Shown here: piece after piece, positions 51,351 through 58,322 of the stretch
Layout of the letters: every line of letters starts with the position of its first letter
Position numbering within the stretch: the first letter of the stretch is position 1
Assembly (NCBI GenBank): GCA_963779685.1
Contig: CAVZZG010000001.1
Location: 682,001-746,000, forward strand
Direction of reading: 5' to 3'
DNA from: CAVZZG01 sp963779685
Lineage (GTDB): Bacteria > Actinomycetota > Thermoleophilia > Gaiellales > F1-60-MAGs149
Length of the DNA: 64,000 nucleotides
The notes under the pieces: model-generated
What the model saw: the letters and a program-made list of their open reading frames with translations, nothing else
Databases searched by the model: none
Told to the model about the DNA's origin: nothing
Translations under genes and position numbers: made by a program

Positions 51351-52455
51351 TGAGCGTCGAAGCGCCTCCCACCGATCAGGTCACCGCTGACGAGGCTGCC
51401 GTGCTAGGCCGGTTGTCGCGGCTCGATCGGTTCCTGCCGCTCTGGATCGGCCTGGCGATGGTGGCCGGGCTGGCGCTCGGCAGGCTGATCGGCGGGTTGA
51501 ACGACGCTCTCGACCGGCTCCGGGTCGGGACCGTCAGTCTGCCGATCGCGATCGGGCTGCTGGTGATGATGTACCCGGTGCTCGCCCGCGTCCGCTACGA
51601 GGAGCTCGGCGAGCTACGCGGGCGAGCGACGCCTGTTCGGGTGGTCGTTGGCCTTGAACTGGTTGGTCGGGACCGATGCTGATGTTCGTCCTCGCCTGGA
51701 CGTTCCTGGCCGACCAGCCGGAGTTCCGCACCGGGCTGATCATCGTCGGCCTGGCCCGCTGCATCGCGATGGTGCTGATCTGGAGTGACCTCGCCTGCGC
51801 CGACCGGGAGGCCACGGCGCTGCTGGTCGCGATCAACTCCGTCTTCCAGATCTTCGCCTACTCGCTGCTCGGCTACTTCTACCTGACGGTGCTGCCCGGC
51901 TGGCTCGGGCTCGACACCCAGGGGTTCGAGGTGTCGATCTGGGAGGTTGCCCGCACGGTGCTGATCTTCCTCGGCATCCCGCTCGCGGCCGGGTACGTCA
52001 CCCGCCGGATCGGCATCAGGCGCCGCGGCCGCGAGTGGTACGAGCAGCGGTTCCTGCCGCGAATCGCGCCGATCGCCCTCTACGGCCTGCTCTACACGAT
52101 CGTGCTGCTGTTCGCGATCCAGGGCGACGCGATCACGTCCAACCCGCTCGACGTCGTCCGCATCGCGGTGCCGCTGCTCGTCTACTTCCTGGTGATGTTC
52201 GCGCTCGGCTTCGCGACGGGGTGGCTGATCCGGCTCACCTACCCACGCACGGCGACGCTCGCGTTCACCGGCGCCTCCAACAACTTCGAGCTCGCAATCG
52301 CCGTCTGCGTCGGCGTCTTCGGCGCGACCTCCGGCGAGGCCCTCGCCGGCGTCGTCGGCCCGCTCATCGAAGTCCCCGTCCTGGTCGGCCTCGTCTACGT
52401 CGCGCTCTGGCTACGACCACGGCTTCGCATGCCGTCGGGCGACTCGGCTGCCTGA
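51347..52455 (+). CDS. acr3: Arsenite efflux transporter ACR3, interrupted by two frameshifts
   Basis: The protein begins VLGRLSRLDRFLPLWIGLAM, continues VSLPIAIGLLVMMYPVLARV, shifts by one base near 51618-51632 (RLFGWSLALNWLVG) and by one more at about 51669-51672 (PMLMFVLAWTFLADQ), then runs on to 52455. The conserved Cys and Glu of helix 4 lie in WSDLACADREATALLVAINS; a later helix has FTGASNNFELAIA. ACR3 exports arsenite. As printed, the N-terminal half is not translated with the rest; the second half alone (from ATG 51676) would lack the first helices. Confidence 0.88.
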
Positions 52456-52510
52456 CATGTCGGACCGGGCGCCGAGGAGCGGCCGGTCGCCAGACCGGAT
52501 CTGACGGTCG

Positions 52511-52549
52511 TGACCGCCACGACTCCACCGCAAGCGTTCTGACAGTCCC
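52511..52549. mobile_element. Orphan right end of an IS256-family element
   Basis: TGACCGCCAC (52511-52520) and CGTTCTGACAGTCCC (52535-52549) repeat, in the same order, spacing (24 versus 25 bp) and orientation, the end of the IS256-type remnant at 19353-19392. No transposase sequence remains here. It marks the right edge of the arsenic island. Confidence 0.75.
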
Positions 52550-52579
52550 TGACGGGTGTGGCCAGGATATGTCCCGGCG

Positions 52580-53341
52580 TCAGCCAGCGATCGCCTGGGC
52601 GTAGAAGACGCAGCCGCCTCCGCCCGCGTGTGCCGACACGGTGACCGTCGTGACCGTGCCGCCGGCAAGGCCGACGGTGACCGTCACGATCCGATCCGCC
52701 GCGGCATCGATTGGCGCGACGTAGGCTCCGCTACCGCTGGCCGGGTTCGCATAGGTGGTGCCTGTGGACGAGTCGGCGAACCAGACATCAGCAGGGCCGC
52801 CGCTCGAGTTGCGCCAGAACAGCCGGTAGCTCGGGGTCCCACCCGCCCCGCAGCTTGCCTCGATGCTGCCAAAGCCGGGCACCGGCAGGATCGCGCCGTT
52901 TCCGCTGCTGAGCGGCTCCGTGAGCCGGCCCCGCAGGACCTTCTGCACGACGCCGGCATCGGACTGGACGAAGCTGGCGGGGGGCTGGCCCCCGAGCGTC
53001 GCGGCATCAACCGGATCGGCGACGTTCCGGAACGCCGTCGAGTCGAGACCGTCGAGCTTGTCGGCATTGAGATGGTCGACCCTGGTTTCCGAACTCACCT
53101 GCATTGGCGTTGTGCCGGCCTTCACCTTCAGTTGAAGGGCGGGGCCTGCGCCCGTGTTCGTGACCTGCAGCAGCCTCGCGGTCGTCGATCCCTGGAGGAC
53201 CGTGACGCGGTTCACGCGGTTCGCCTTGCCGAGGTTGAACACGGCGCCGACCCCGGAGCCGGCTATCGCGTTCGTGGCGGAGACCGCGAGACCCCCTGCC
53301 ATTGCGCCGATCAAGAGACCACGGACATACCTGGAACGCAT
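52580..53341 (-). CDS. Secreted protein of unknown function
   Basis: 253 aa. Signal peptide RGLLIGAMAGGLAVSATNAIAG, then a beta-rich region (VTVLQGSTTARLLQVTNTGA) and a conserved-looking VDHLNADKLDGLDSTAF with ATLGGQPPASF, a pattern common in secreted proteins of Thermoleophilia and Chloroflexi. The C-terminal ~110 residues form a jelly-roll-like domain (SYRLFWRNSSGGPADVWF). No catalytic residues were recognised. Confidence 0.75.
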   Translation of the reverse strand: MRSRYVRGLLIGAMAGGLAVSATNAIAGSGVGAVFNLGKANRVNRVTVLQGSTTARLLQVTNTGAGPALQLKVKAGTTPMQVSSETRVDHLNADKLDGLDSTAFRNVADPVDAATLGGQPPASFVQSDAGVVQKVLRGRLTEPLSSGNGAILPVPGFGSIEASCGAGGTPSYRLFWRNSSGGPADVWFADSSTGTTYANPASGSGAYVAPIDAAADRIVTVTVGLAGGTVTTVTVSAHAGGGGCVFYAQAIAG

Positions 53342-53486
53342 CGCCGACCCTCCGTCTCGTGCGCCGGGCGGAGCAGGCCCGGCTGGGGCACGAAGCCTAC
53401 CGACGATGCTCTGCTGCCGCTGGCCATGCCAGGGGTCCTCGCCCAGATGCAGGGAGGCCGCTTGCAGGAACGACGAGCGGCGGGTG

Positions 53487-54206
53487 TCAGCGCTGGTGTG
53501 GTGGCAGGAACGTGTCGGTGTTGTAGCTGTGGAGGACGGCGCTGACGTGCAGGCCGACGTGGGCGATGGGCGCGCCGAGGGGGCTGAGGGTGAGGAGGGT
53601 TGGGGCGCTCCAGATCACGTCGCCGGTGATCGGCTTGCGGACCTTGCTGGAGCGGAAGTCCTGGTAGCCGAGGTGGTAGACGGTGGTGAACCCGATCGAG
53701 ACGAGCATCGCGCAGGCGCCGACGAGGAACTTGCGGCGGAGTCGGTGAGGCTGTCCGTCGTCGAATGCGGCGAAGACGGCGAGGATCGGGAAGACCGACA
53801 GGAGCAGGCCGTCTGCGATGCCGTAGACCACCCCGCGCCAGGCGATGGCTGCGGCGAGTTCCAGGCCGCCGGGGCGCGTTGTCGCGGCTTCGGTCCGAAG
53901 CACCGTGATGGCCATGACGGCGGCGAAGACGATGCCGAGTGCGACGCCCCACTGCCAGTTGCGGGTCAGCCACGGGCTAACGGGGGTGCTGGTGGAGTGC
54001 AGCCAGGCGGTGAGGAACGCCACGACCGCGAGTGCGTAGGCGCCGTAGAAGAGGTCGCGGTCGAGGCCAATCAGATCAGCCAGCAGGTACGGGACGGCAA
54101 AGGCGAAGACCAGGCCGGCGGCGATCCAGCGCCACTGTTGGGTCTCTCTCGCGCGCGTCCCGGAACGCACGTGCGCGGGCTGGACGGTGGGGTGGTAGGT
54201 GCTCAT
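53487..54206 (-). CDS. Polytopic membrane protein of unknown function
   Basis: 239 aa from ATG at 54206, preceded by AAAGGAG. Six to seven helices are seen (AAGLVFAFAVPYLLADLIGL, FLTAWLHSTSTPVSPWLTR, WGVALGIVFAAVMAITVL). WRGVVYGIADGLLLSVFPIL and VYHLGYQDFR contain conserved-looking charged residues in the membrane, reminiscent of intramembrane metalloproteases, but I cannot confirm this. It lies between the secreted protein and the CDF gene. Confidence 0.68.
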   Translation of the reverse strand: MSTYHPTVQPAHVRSGTRARETQQWRWIAAGLVFAFAVPYLLADLIGLDRDLFYGAYALAVVAFLTAWLHSTSTPVSPWLTRNWQWGVALGIVFAAVMAITVLRTEAATTRPGGLELAAAIAWRGVVYGIADGLLLSVFPILAVFAAFDDGQPHRLRRKFLVGACAMLVSIGFTTVYHLGYQDFRSSKVRKPITGDVIWSAPTLLTLSPLGAPIAHVGLHVSAVLHSYNTDTFLPPHQR

Positions 54207-54421
54207 GACGCGGGCGCTCCTTTCGCTGTCGGGCGCGATTTCGGCGCGGTGCGCGACGAGCATGCTGCTGCGCATCACGAGGGCGACTTCGGCGAAGCCA
54301 ATCGCCGACGCCCTGGGCAGGTTGATGTCGTTGTTCTCGAGGTCCACCTATCGTCGCGGGAAGCTCCACGCCGGTCATCCGCGCACGCGCCCAACCGCGC
54401 GGCGGGAGACCCGCAGGGCCG

Positions 54422-55102
54422 TCAGTCGGCCTCGCGCGATGGCGCGTCGGTGGGTATCGGTTCACCTCGGATGGTGTGGAACGACTGCCAGGTGATGCGG
54501 AGGATGACGAGGCTGATGGCGAGACCGATCAGCGGGTCGGCGCGAGGGAAGCCGACGGCGACGACGAGGGCGCTTGCGACGACGGCGAGGCTGACGTAGC
54601 CGTCGGTGCGAGCGTGGTTGCCGTCGGCGACGAGGGCGGCGCTGTGGAGGCGGCGGCCGGCGCGGAGGCGGATCTGGGCGGCGATCTCGTTGCCGGCGAA
54701 GCCGATCGCGCCGGCCGCGGCGAGGACGCCGAGGTGATCGATCGTCTGCGGGTGGATGAGCCGATCGACGGCCTCGTAGGCGGCGACGCAGGCGCTGACG
54801 AAGATGGTGGCGACGACGAAGTAGCCGGCGCGTCGTTCGGCGACGTAGGAGCGCATCACGAAGGCGATCCCGAGCGGGATCGCGGTGAGCGCGTCGCCGA
54901 AGTTGTGGATCAGGTCGGCGAGCAGCGCGACGCTGCCGGTTCCGAGGAAGATCGCGCCCTGCAGGATCGCCGTGACCAGCAGCACCGCGAGACTCCACCC
55001 GACCGTCCGCAGCCCGTCCCGCGAGCGCGTGATGGAGCGGTCGACCAGTCCGTGGCTGTGGCCGTGCCCGGCGTCGTGGCTATGGCCGTGCGTTGCGCTC
55101 AC
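54422..55102 (-). CDS. CDF-family zinc/cation exporter
   Basis: 226 aa from GTG at 55102. A His-rich N-terminus (THGHSHDAGHGHSHG) precedes six helices. Both metal sites are kept: ALLADLIHNFGDALTAIP and ALVADGNHARTDGYVSLAV each provide His and Asp pairs. There is no long C-terminal cytoplasmic domain. The start overlaps the ArsR-type regulator as GTGA. It likely exports Zn(II), perhaps Cd(II). Confidence 0.88.
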   Translation of the reverse strand: MSATHGHSHDAGHGHSHGLVDRSITRSRDGLRTVGWSLAVLLVTAILQGAIFLGTGSVALLADLIHNFGDALTAIPLGIAFVMRSYVAERRAGYFVVATIFVSACVAAYEAVDRLIHPQTIDHLGVLAAAGAIGFAGNEIAAQIRLRAGRRLHSAALVADGNHARTDGYVSLAVVASALVVAVGFPRADPLIGLAISLVILRITWQSFHTIRGEPIPTDAPSREAD

Positions 55103-55467
55103 GACGCTCGCGCCGGCGGCTCGAACGGCTGCGCGAGGCCCATCGTCAGGTGCTGGACGTGGAAGATCGCCTGGTCGAGCAGTTCCGCGACGTGCGAGTC
55201 GTGCAGGCCGTAGATGACCTGCTTTCCGCGCCGTTCGCCGACGACCAGGCCCAGGTGGCGCAGCGAGCGCAGCTGGTGGGAGACCGCCGAGGCCTCCATC
55301 CCAACCGCCTCCGCCAGATCGCCGACCGAGCAGGGGCCGTGCTTGAGGCGGCCCAGGATCTGCAGCCTGCTGGGGCTTGCGAGCATCTGCATCCGCTCCG
55401 CGACGGCGCGCGCGAGGTCGGCATCGATGCTGGCGGGTGTCGAGTGTCCCGGGTGGGCGTGACTCAC
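55099..55467 (-). CDS. ArsR/SmtB-family zinc sensor
   Basis: 122 aa from GTG at 55467. The helix-turn-helix is ASPSRLQILGRLKHG and GMEASAVSHQLRSLRHLGLV. The C-terminal helix LHDSHVAELLDQAIFHVQHL has the Asp, His, His and His pattern of the alpha-5 zinc site (CzrA/SmtB), and no Cys site is present. It would release DNA on binding zinc and induce the CDF gene. Confidence 0.88.
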   Translation of the reverse strand: MSHAHPGHSTPASIDADLARAVAERMQMLASPSRLQILGRLKHGPCSVGDLAEAVGMEASAVSHQLRSLRHLGLVVGERRGKQVIYGLHDSHVAELLDQAIFHVQHLTMGLAQPFEPPARAS

Positions 55468-55469
55468 AG

Positions 55470-55497
55470 GAACACATGATACTTCATACAGATGTTC
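55470..55497. promoter_or_regulatory. Likely operator of the zinc sensor
   Basis: GAACA (55470-55474) and TGTTC (55493-55497) are inverted repeats separated by 18 bp, starting 3 bp upstream of the regulator GTG. ATGATACTTCAT in the spacer is a second imperfect palindrome. The AT-rich region would be the promoter and the start codon close to the transcript start. Confidence 0.55.
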
Positions 55498-55526
55498 ACG
55501 GGATCCGCGCCCGGACGCGTGGAACG

Positions 55527-56000
55527 CTAGAACGTCCTGTCGTTCAGGAAGTTGAAGCCCGTGGAGATCGCGGGAAGCGTGGCACCCGTCGGGCTTTGAC
55601 CGGCATACGTGACCTGGATCTTCGCGAAATCGAGGTGGATCGTCTCGACCGGCAGATCCTCAACGCCGGAGGAGCCCGAGTGGTAGCTCGTGATCACGAT
55701 GTCGGTGAGCCCGATTTGGAGGAAGTCCTTCTGGGCTTCCCCGGCCTTGCGGGCCGTGATCATCCCCTGCTTGATGTGCGCGCCCGTGCAGCAGTGGTTG
55801 AAGAGCGGTAGCGAGGCCTTCGAGGTGTAGACGTTGACCGAGAGGGAGGTCGCGTCCGGCGTGCCGCGCCTGCGCGGCGCGGCGCTGGCGCTGTTGGCCA
55901 CGCCCCACGAATAGGACAGGACGCTGATCCAATCCTTGTGGGTGGCGTCGAGGGATTCTCCCTTGATGCCATCGAGCTTGAGGAACATGTCGACTGCCAT
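55527..56000 (-). CDS. Hcp-like (type VI secretion tube family) protein
   Basis: 157 aa from ATG at 56000. Family motifs are MAVDMFLKLDGIKGESLDAT, WISVLSYSWGVAN, LFNHCCTGAHIKQGMITARK and YHSGSSGVEDLPVETIHLDF. It has the length and strand order of Hcp. No other type VI genes (vipA, vipB, vgrG, tssM) lie in the window. It starts one base after the stop of the TAT-secreted barrel protein, so both are likely co-translated. Secreted Hcp-like proteins are known in non-T6SS bacteria, with unknown roles. Confidence 0.87.
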   Translation of the reverse strand: MAVDMFLKLDGIKGESLDATHKDWISVLSYSWGVANSASAAPRRRGTPDATSLSVNVYTSKASLPLFNHCCTGAHIKQGMITARKAGEAQKDFLQIGLTDIVITSYHSGSSGVEDLPVETIHLDFAKIQVTYAGQSPTGATLPAISTGFNFLNDRTF

Positions 56001-56001
56001 C

Positions 56002-56496
56002 TCAGACCCCCGGGGTGGTGATGTCGAGAGTGAACTCCGCCGTGCCGCCGGACGGCGCCGGCCGCTGCCGGAGGTGGTAACTGCCAGACGCACCGGAGAA
56101 CCGCCCGGTACCTCCGATCACCGCGTACGTGGCGTCGCCGAGCGTCGCCGGACCGACCGCGGTGAGCGTGCCGTCCGCGAACTCGAGCCGATGCAGGTGC
56201 GAGCCCTTCCCGCCCGCCGGCAGCACCGACGCCTCGAATATGCCGAGCCCCACGCCGTCGGCATCGACGAGCCGCCCGAACGGCAGGACGCTGGCGCTAG
56301 CCGGCGGCAGGGTGCCGCTCGGGACGCCCGGCCGGACGACTCGCCAATCGGCGCCGTGGATCACCCTTGGCAGACCCGGCGCGCCTGGCGCCGTGATCCC
56401 GCCGGTGGCGACACCGGCCCCGCCGACGACCCCGGCCGCACCGGCGACCAGGCCCGCGCGTGCCAGAAACTCGCGCCTGCTCGTTGCGCCGCTCAC
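56002..56496 (-). CDS. TAT-secreted allene-oxide-cyclase-barrel-like protein
   Basis: 164 aa from GTG at 56496 (GTG at 56502 also in frame). The twin-arginine signal is TSRREFLARAGLVAGAAGVV. The mature region reads SVLPFGRLVDADGVGLGIFE, then HLHRLEFADGTLTAVGP and YAVIGGTGRFSGASGSYHLR, the barrel pattern of allene-oxide-cyclase/dirigent-like proteins. Function is unknown. Its start is overlapped by a short upstream reading frame that carries the good ribosome-binding site. Confidence 0.75.
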   Translation of the reverse strand: MSGATSRREFLARAGLVAGAAGVVGGAGVATGGITAPGAPGLPRVIHGADWRVVRPGVPSGTLPPASASVLPFGRLVDADGVGLGIFEASVLPAGGKGSHLHRLEFADGTLTAVGPATLGDATYAVIGGTGRFSGASGSYHLRQRPAPSGGTAEFTLDITTPGV

Positions 56497-56555
56497 GGGC
56501 ACACCGCCGATCGCCGCACCACCAGCATCAGCACCAGCCGGTCGGGTACACGCAT
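56493..56555 (-). CDS. Short leader reading frame, 20 codons
   Basis: AAAGGAGGGGCG stands before ATG at 56555; the frame encodes MRVPDRLVLMLVVRRSAVCP and stops at TGA (56493-56495), overlapping the GTG of the TAT-signal gene as GTGA. No ribosome-binding site is seen for that GTG itself. The small frame may serve only to deliver ribosomes to the next start. Alternatively, an indel has split a longer N-terminus. Confidence 0.45.
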   Translation of the reverse strand: MRVPDRLVLMLVVRRSAVCP

Positions 56556-56648
56556 CGCCCCTCCTTTGAAGGTCGGCCGCGAGAACAGCGATGATACCGA
56601 CTCGACCGCGGCGCCGCCAGCCCGTCTTCGCGGCTGCCTCCCCCGGGC

Positions 56649-58253
56649 CTAGCCCCGGGGGCCGGCCAGTGGCGGCGCACCCGCGACCTCCAGCCCCGCC
56701 AGGCGCCGGTAGATCCCCTCCAGCTCGCGCGCGAACGCCGTGGTGTCCATCATGCTCGAGGCGGCCAGCCGGGTGCGCATCGTCATCCGTTCGTCGGTGA
56801 ATCCCCTGCCGAGCCGGATGCCACGGGAGATGTAGTCCGCTTCGTCCTGCGCGACGAACTCGTCGAGCCCGGCGGCGCGTAACAGCGACGCGCCCTGGCG
56901 CGCCGCCCAGCGATCGCCGGCGAAGCAGAGCACGGGAACCCCTTGCCAGAGGGCTTCCGAGGTCGTGGTGCCGCCGTTGTAGGGAAACGGGTCGAGGGCG
57001 ACGTCGACCCTGGAGTAGGCGGCGAGGTAGTCGTAGTGCGGCGCACCCGGCTCGAGCGTGATGCGGGCGGGGTCGATGCCGTGATCGGTGAGGCGCTGCA
57101 CCAGCGAGACGCGGTTGCACTCCGCCTGCATGGTTCGGTTCTTGACGAGGAGCTCGGCCCCCGGGGCCCCGTCGAGGATCGCGGCCCACGCTTGCACCAC
57201 CTGCGGCGTGAGCTTGTACTGCGACGCGAAACAGCCGAAGGTGACGTGGCCGTTGCGTCGCGCGGGCGCTTGCTCGACCGGTGGCACCGCGTAGGCGACG
57301 TCGAAGGTCAGGTACGTACCCGGGACGCGCACGATCCGCTCGGTGTAGTGCACCTCCTCATCCGCATGGACGACGACCGGGTCGCCGATCAGGCAGTCGT
57401 AGGCCGTCATCCCCGACGTCGCGAAGTGGTTGAACCACGCCACGACCGAGCGGGCAGGGCGGAGCGCGACGACGGGCAGTCGGCCGAGCGCGCTGTAGCC
57501 GTTGAGGTCGACGAGGATGTCGAGTTCGGCGGCGGCGATGCGCTCGGCGGCCCGTTCGGTGTCGAGTCCTCGAATGGCCACGAACGTGTCGCGAGCATCC
57601 GGCCGGTATCCCGCGGCCGCGCATTCCTCCTCCGTCGCATCCGAGAGCAAATGGACGGCGAAGCCGTTGCGGTCGTGCTTGTTGACGAGGCCCCAGACCG
57701 GTTTCATCCAGTTGGCCGCCTCGAAGAACGACGAGAGATAGCCGACGCGGAGAGGACCCGGGCTCCGTTGCGGGGAGAAGCGGAAGCGCGGCGGGGGAAG
57801 ATCGTTGTCCGCGAAGGCACGGCGGGCCGCGAGCACGTCGGCGTGCGTGGCGGAAGGGTCGCCGGGGATCACCGTGGCGAGGGCGGAGCGATGGAGGAAG
57901 TCGTCGTTCGTCGCGAGCGCTCGACGGAAGTTGGCCACCGCCTGGTCGACGAGGCCCGTCTGGTACTGCGCCTTGGCGAGGTTCTGCCGGACACCGGTGT
58001 GCCCGGGCTGCATCGCGGCGGCACGCTCGAGTGCGATGATCGCGGCCGCTTCCTGACCGGTGTCGAGCAGCGCCGAGCCCAGCCCGAAGTCGACCGGGAA
58101 GCCGCGCGCGCCGAGCGCGTGCGCGCTCTGGAAGGCCTCGAGCGCATCGGCGAATCGCCGTTGACCCATGAGCTCGGCGCCGAGCCGTAGCTGACGCTCG
58201 GCGCCTCTCCCAGCCGCCCCGCCGGCGCCGCGCCGCTGGTCCTTGCGCGTCAC
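56649..58253 (-). CDS. TPR-containing GT41 glycosyltransferase (SPINDLY/OGT-like)
   Basis: 534 aa from GTG at 58253. Residues ~20-140 are about three TPR repeats (GFPVDFGLGSALLDTGQEAA, HTGVRQNLAKAQYQTGLVDQ, AVANFRRALATNDDFLHRSA). The C-terminal ~370 residues are a GT41 catalytic domain with LRVGYLSSFFEAANWMKP, FGCFASQYKLTPQVVQAWAA and LDPFPYNGGTTTSEALWQG. Such enzymes add a sugar from a UDP or GDP donor to proteins, and TPRs choose the protein. In an actinobacterium this points to cytoplasmic protein glycosylation. Confidence 0.85.
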   Translation of the reverse strand: MTRKDQRRGAGGAAGRGAERQLRLGAELMGQRRFADALEAFQSAHALGARGFPVDFGLGSALLDTGQEAAAIIALERAAAMQPGHTGVRQNLAKAQYQTGLVDQAVANFRRALATNDDFLHRSALATVIPGDPSATHADVLAARRAFADNDLPPPRFRFSPQRSPGPLRVGYLSSFFEAANWMKPVWGLVNKHDRNGFAVHLLSDATEEECAAAGYRPDARDTFVAIRGLDTERAAERIAAAELDILVDLNGYSALGRLPVVALRPARSVVAWFNHFATSGMTAYDCLIGDPVVVHADEEVHYTERIVRVPGTYLTFDVAYAVPPVEQAPARRNGHVTFGCFASQYKLTPQVVQAWAAILDGAPGAELLVKNRTMQAECNRVSLVQRLTDHGIDPARITLEPGAPHYDYLAAYSRVDVALDPFPYNGGTTTSEALWQGVPVLCFAGDRWAARQGASLLRAAGLDEFVAQDEADYISRGIRLGRGFTDERMTMRTRLAASSMMDTTAFARELEGIYRRLAGLEVAGAPPLAGPRG

Positions 58254-58322
58254 GCCAGGAGTATCGTCGCTCCGATCACGGTTCCGAGTTCGGATGGCGT
58301 TCGCCGGCGCTACCGTGTCCGT

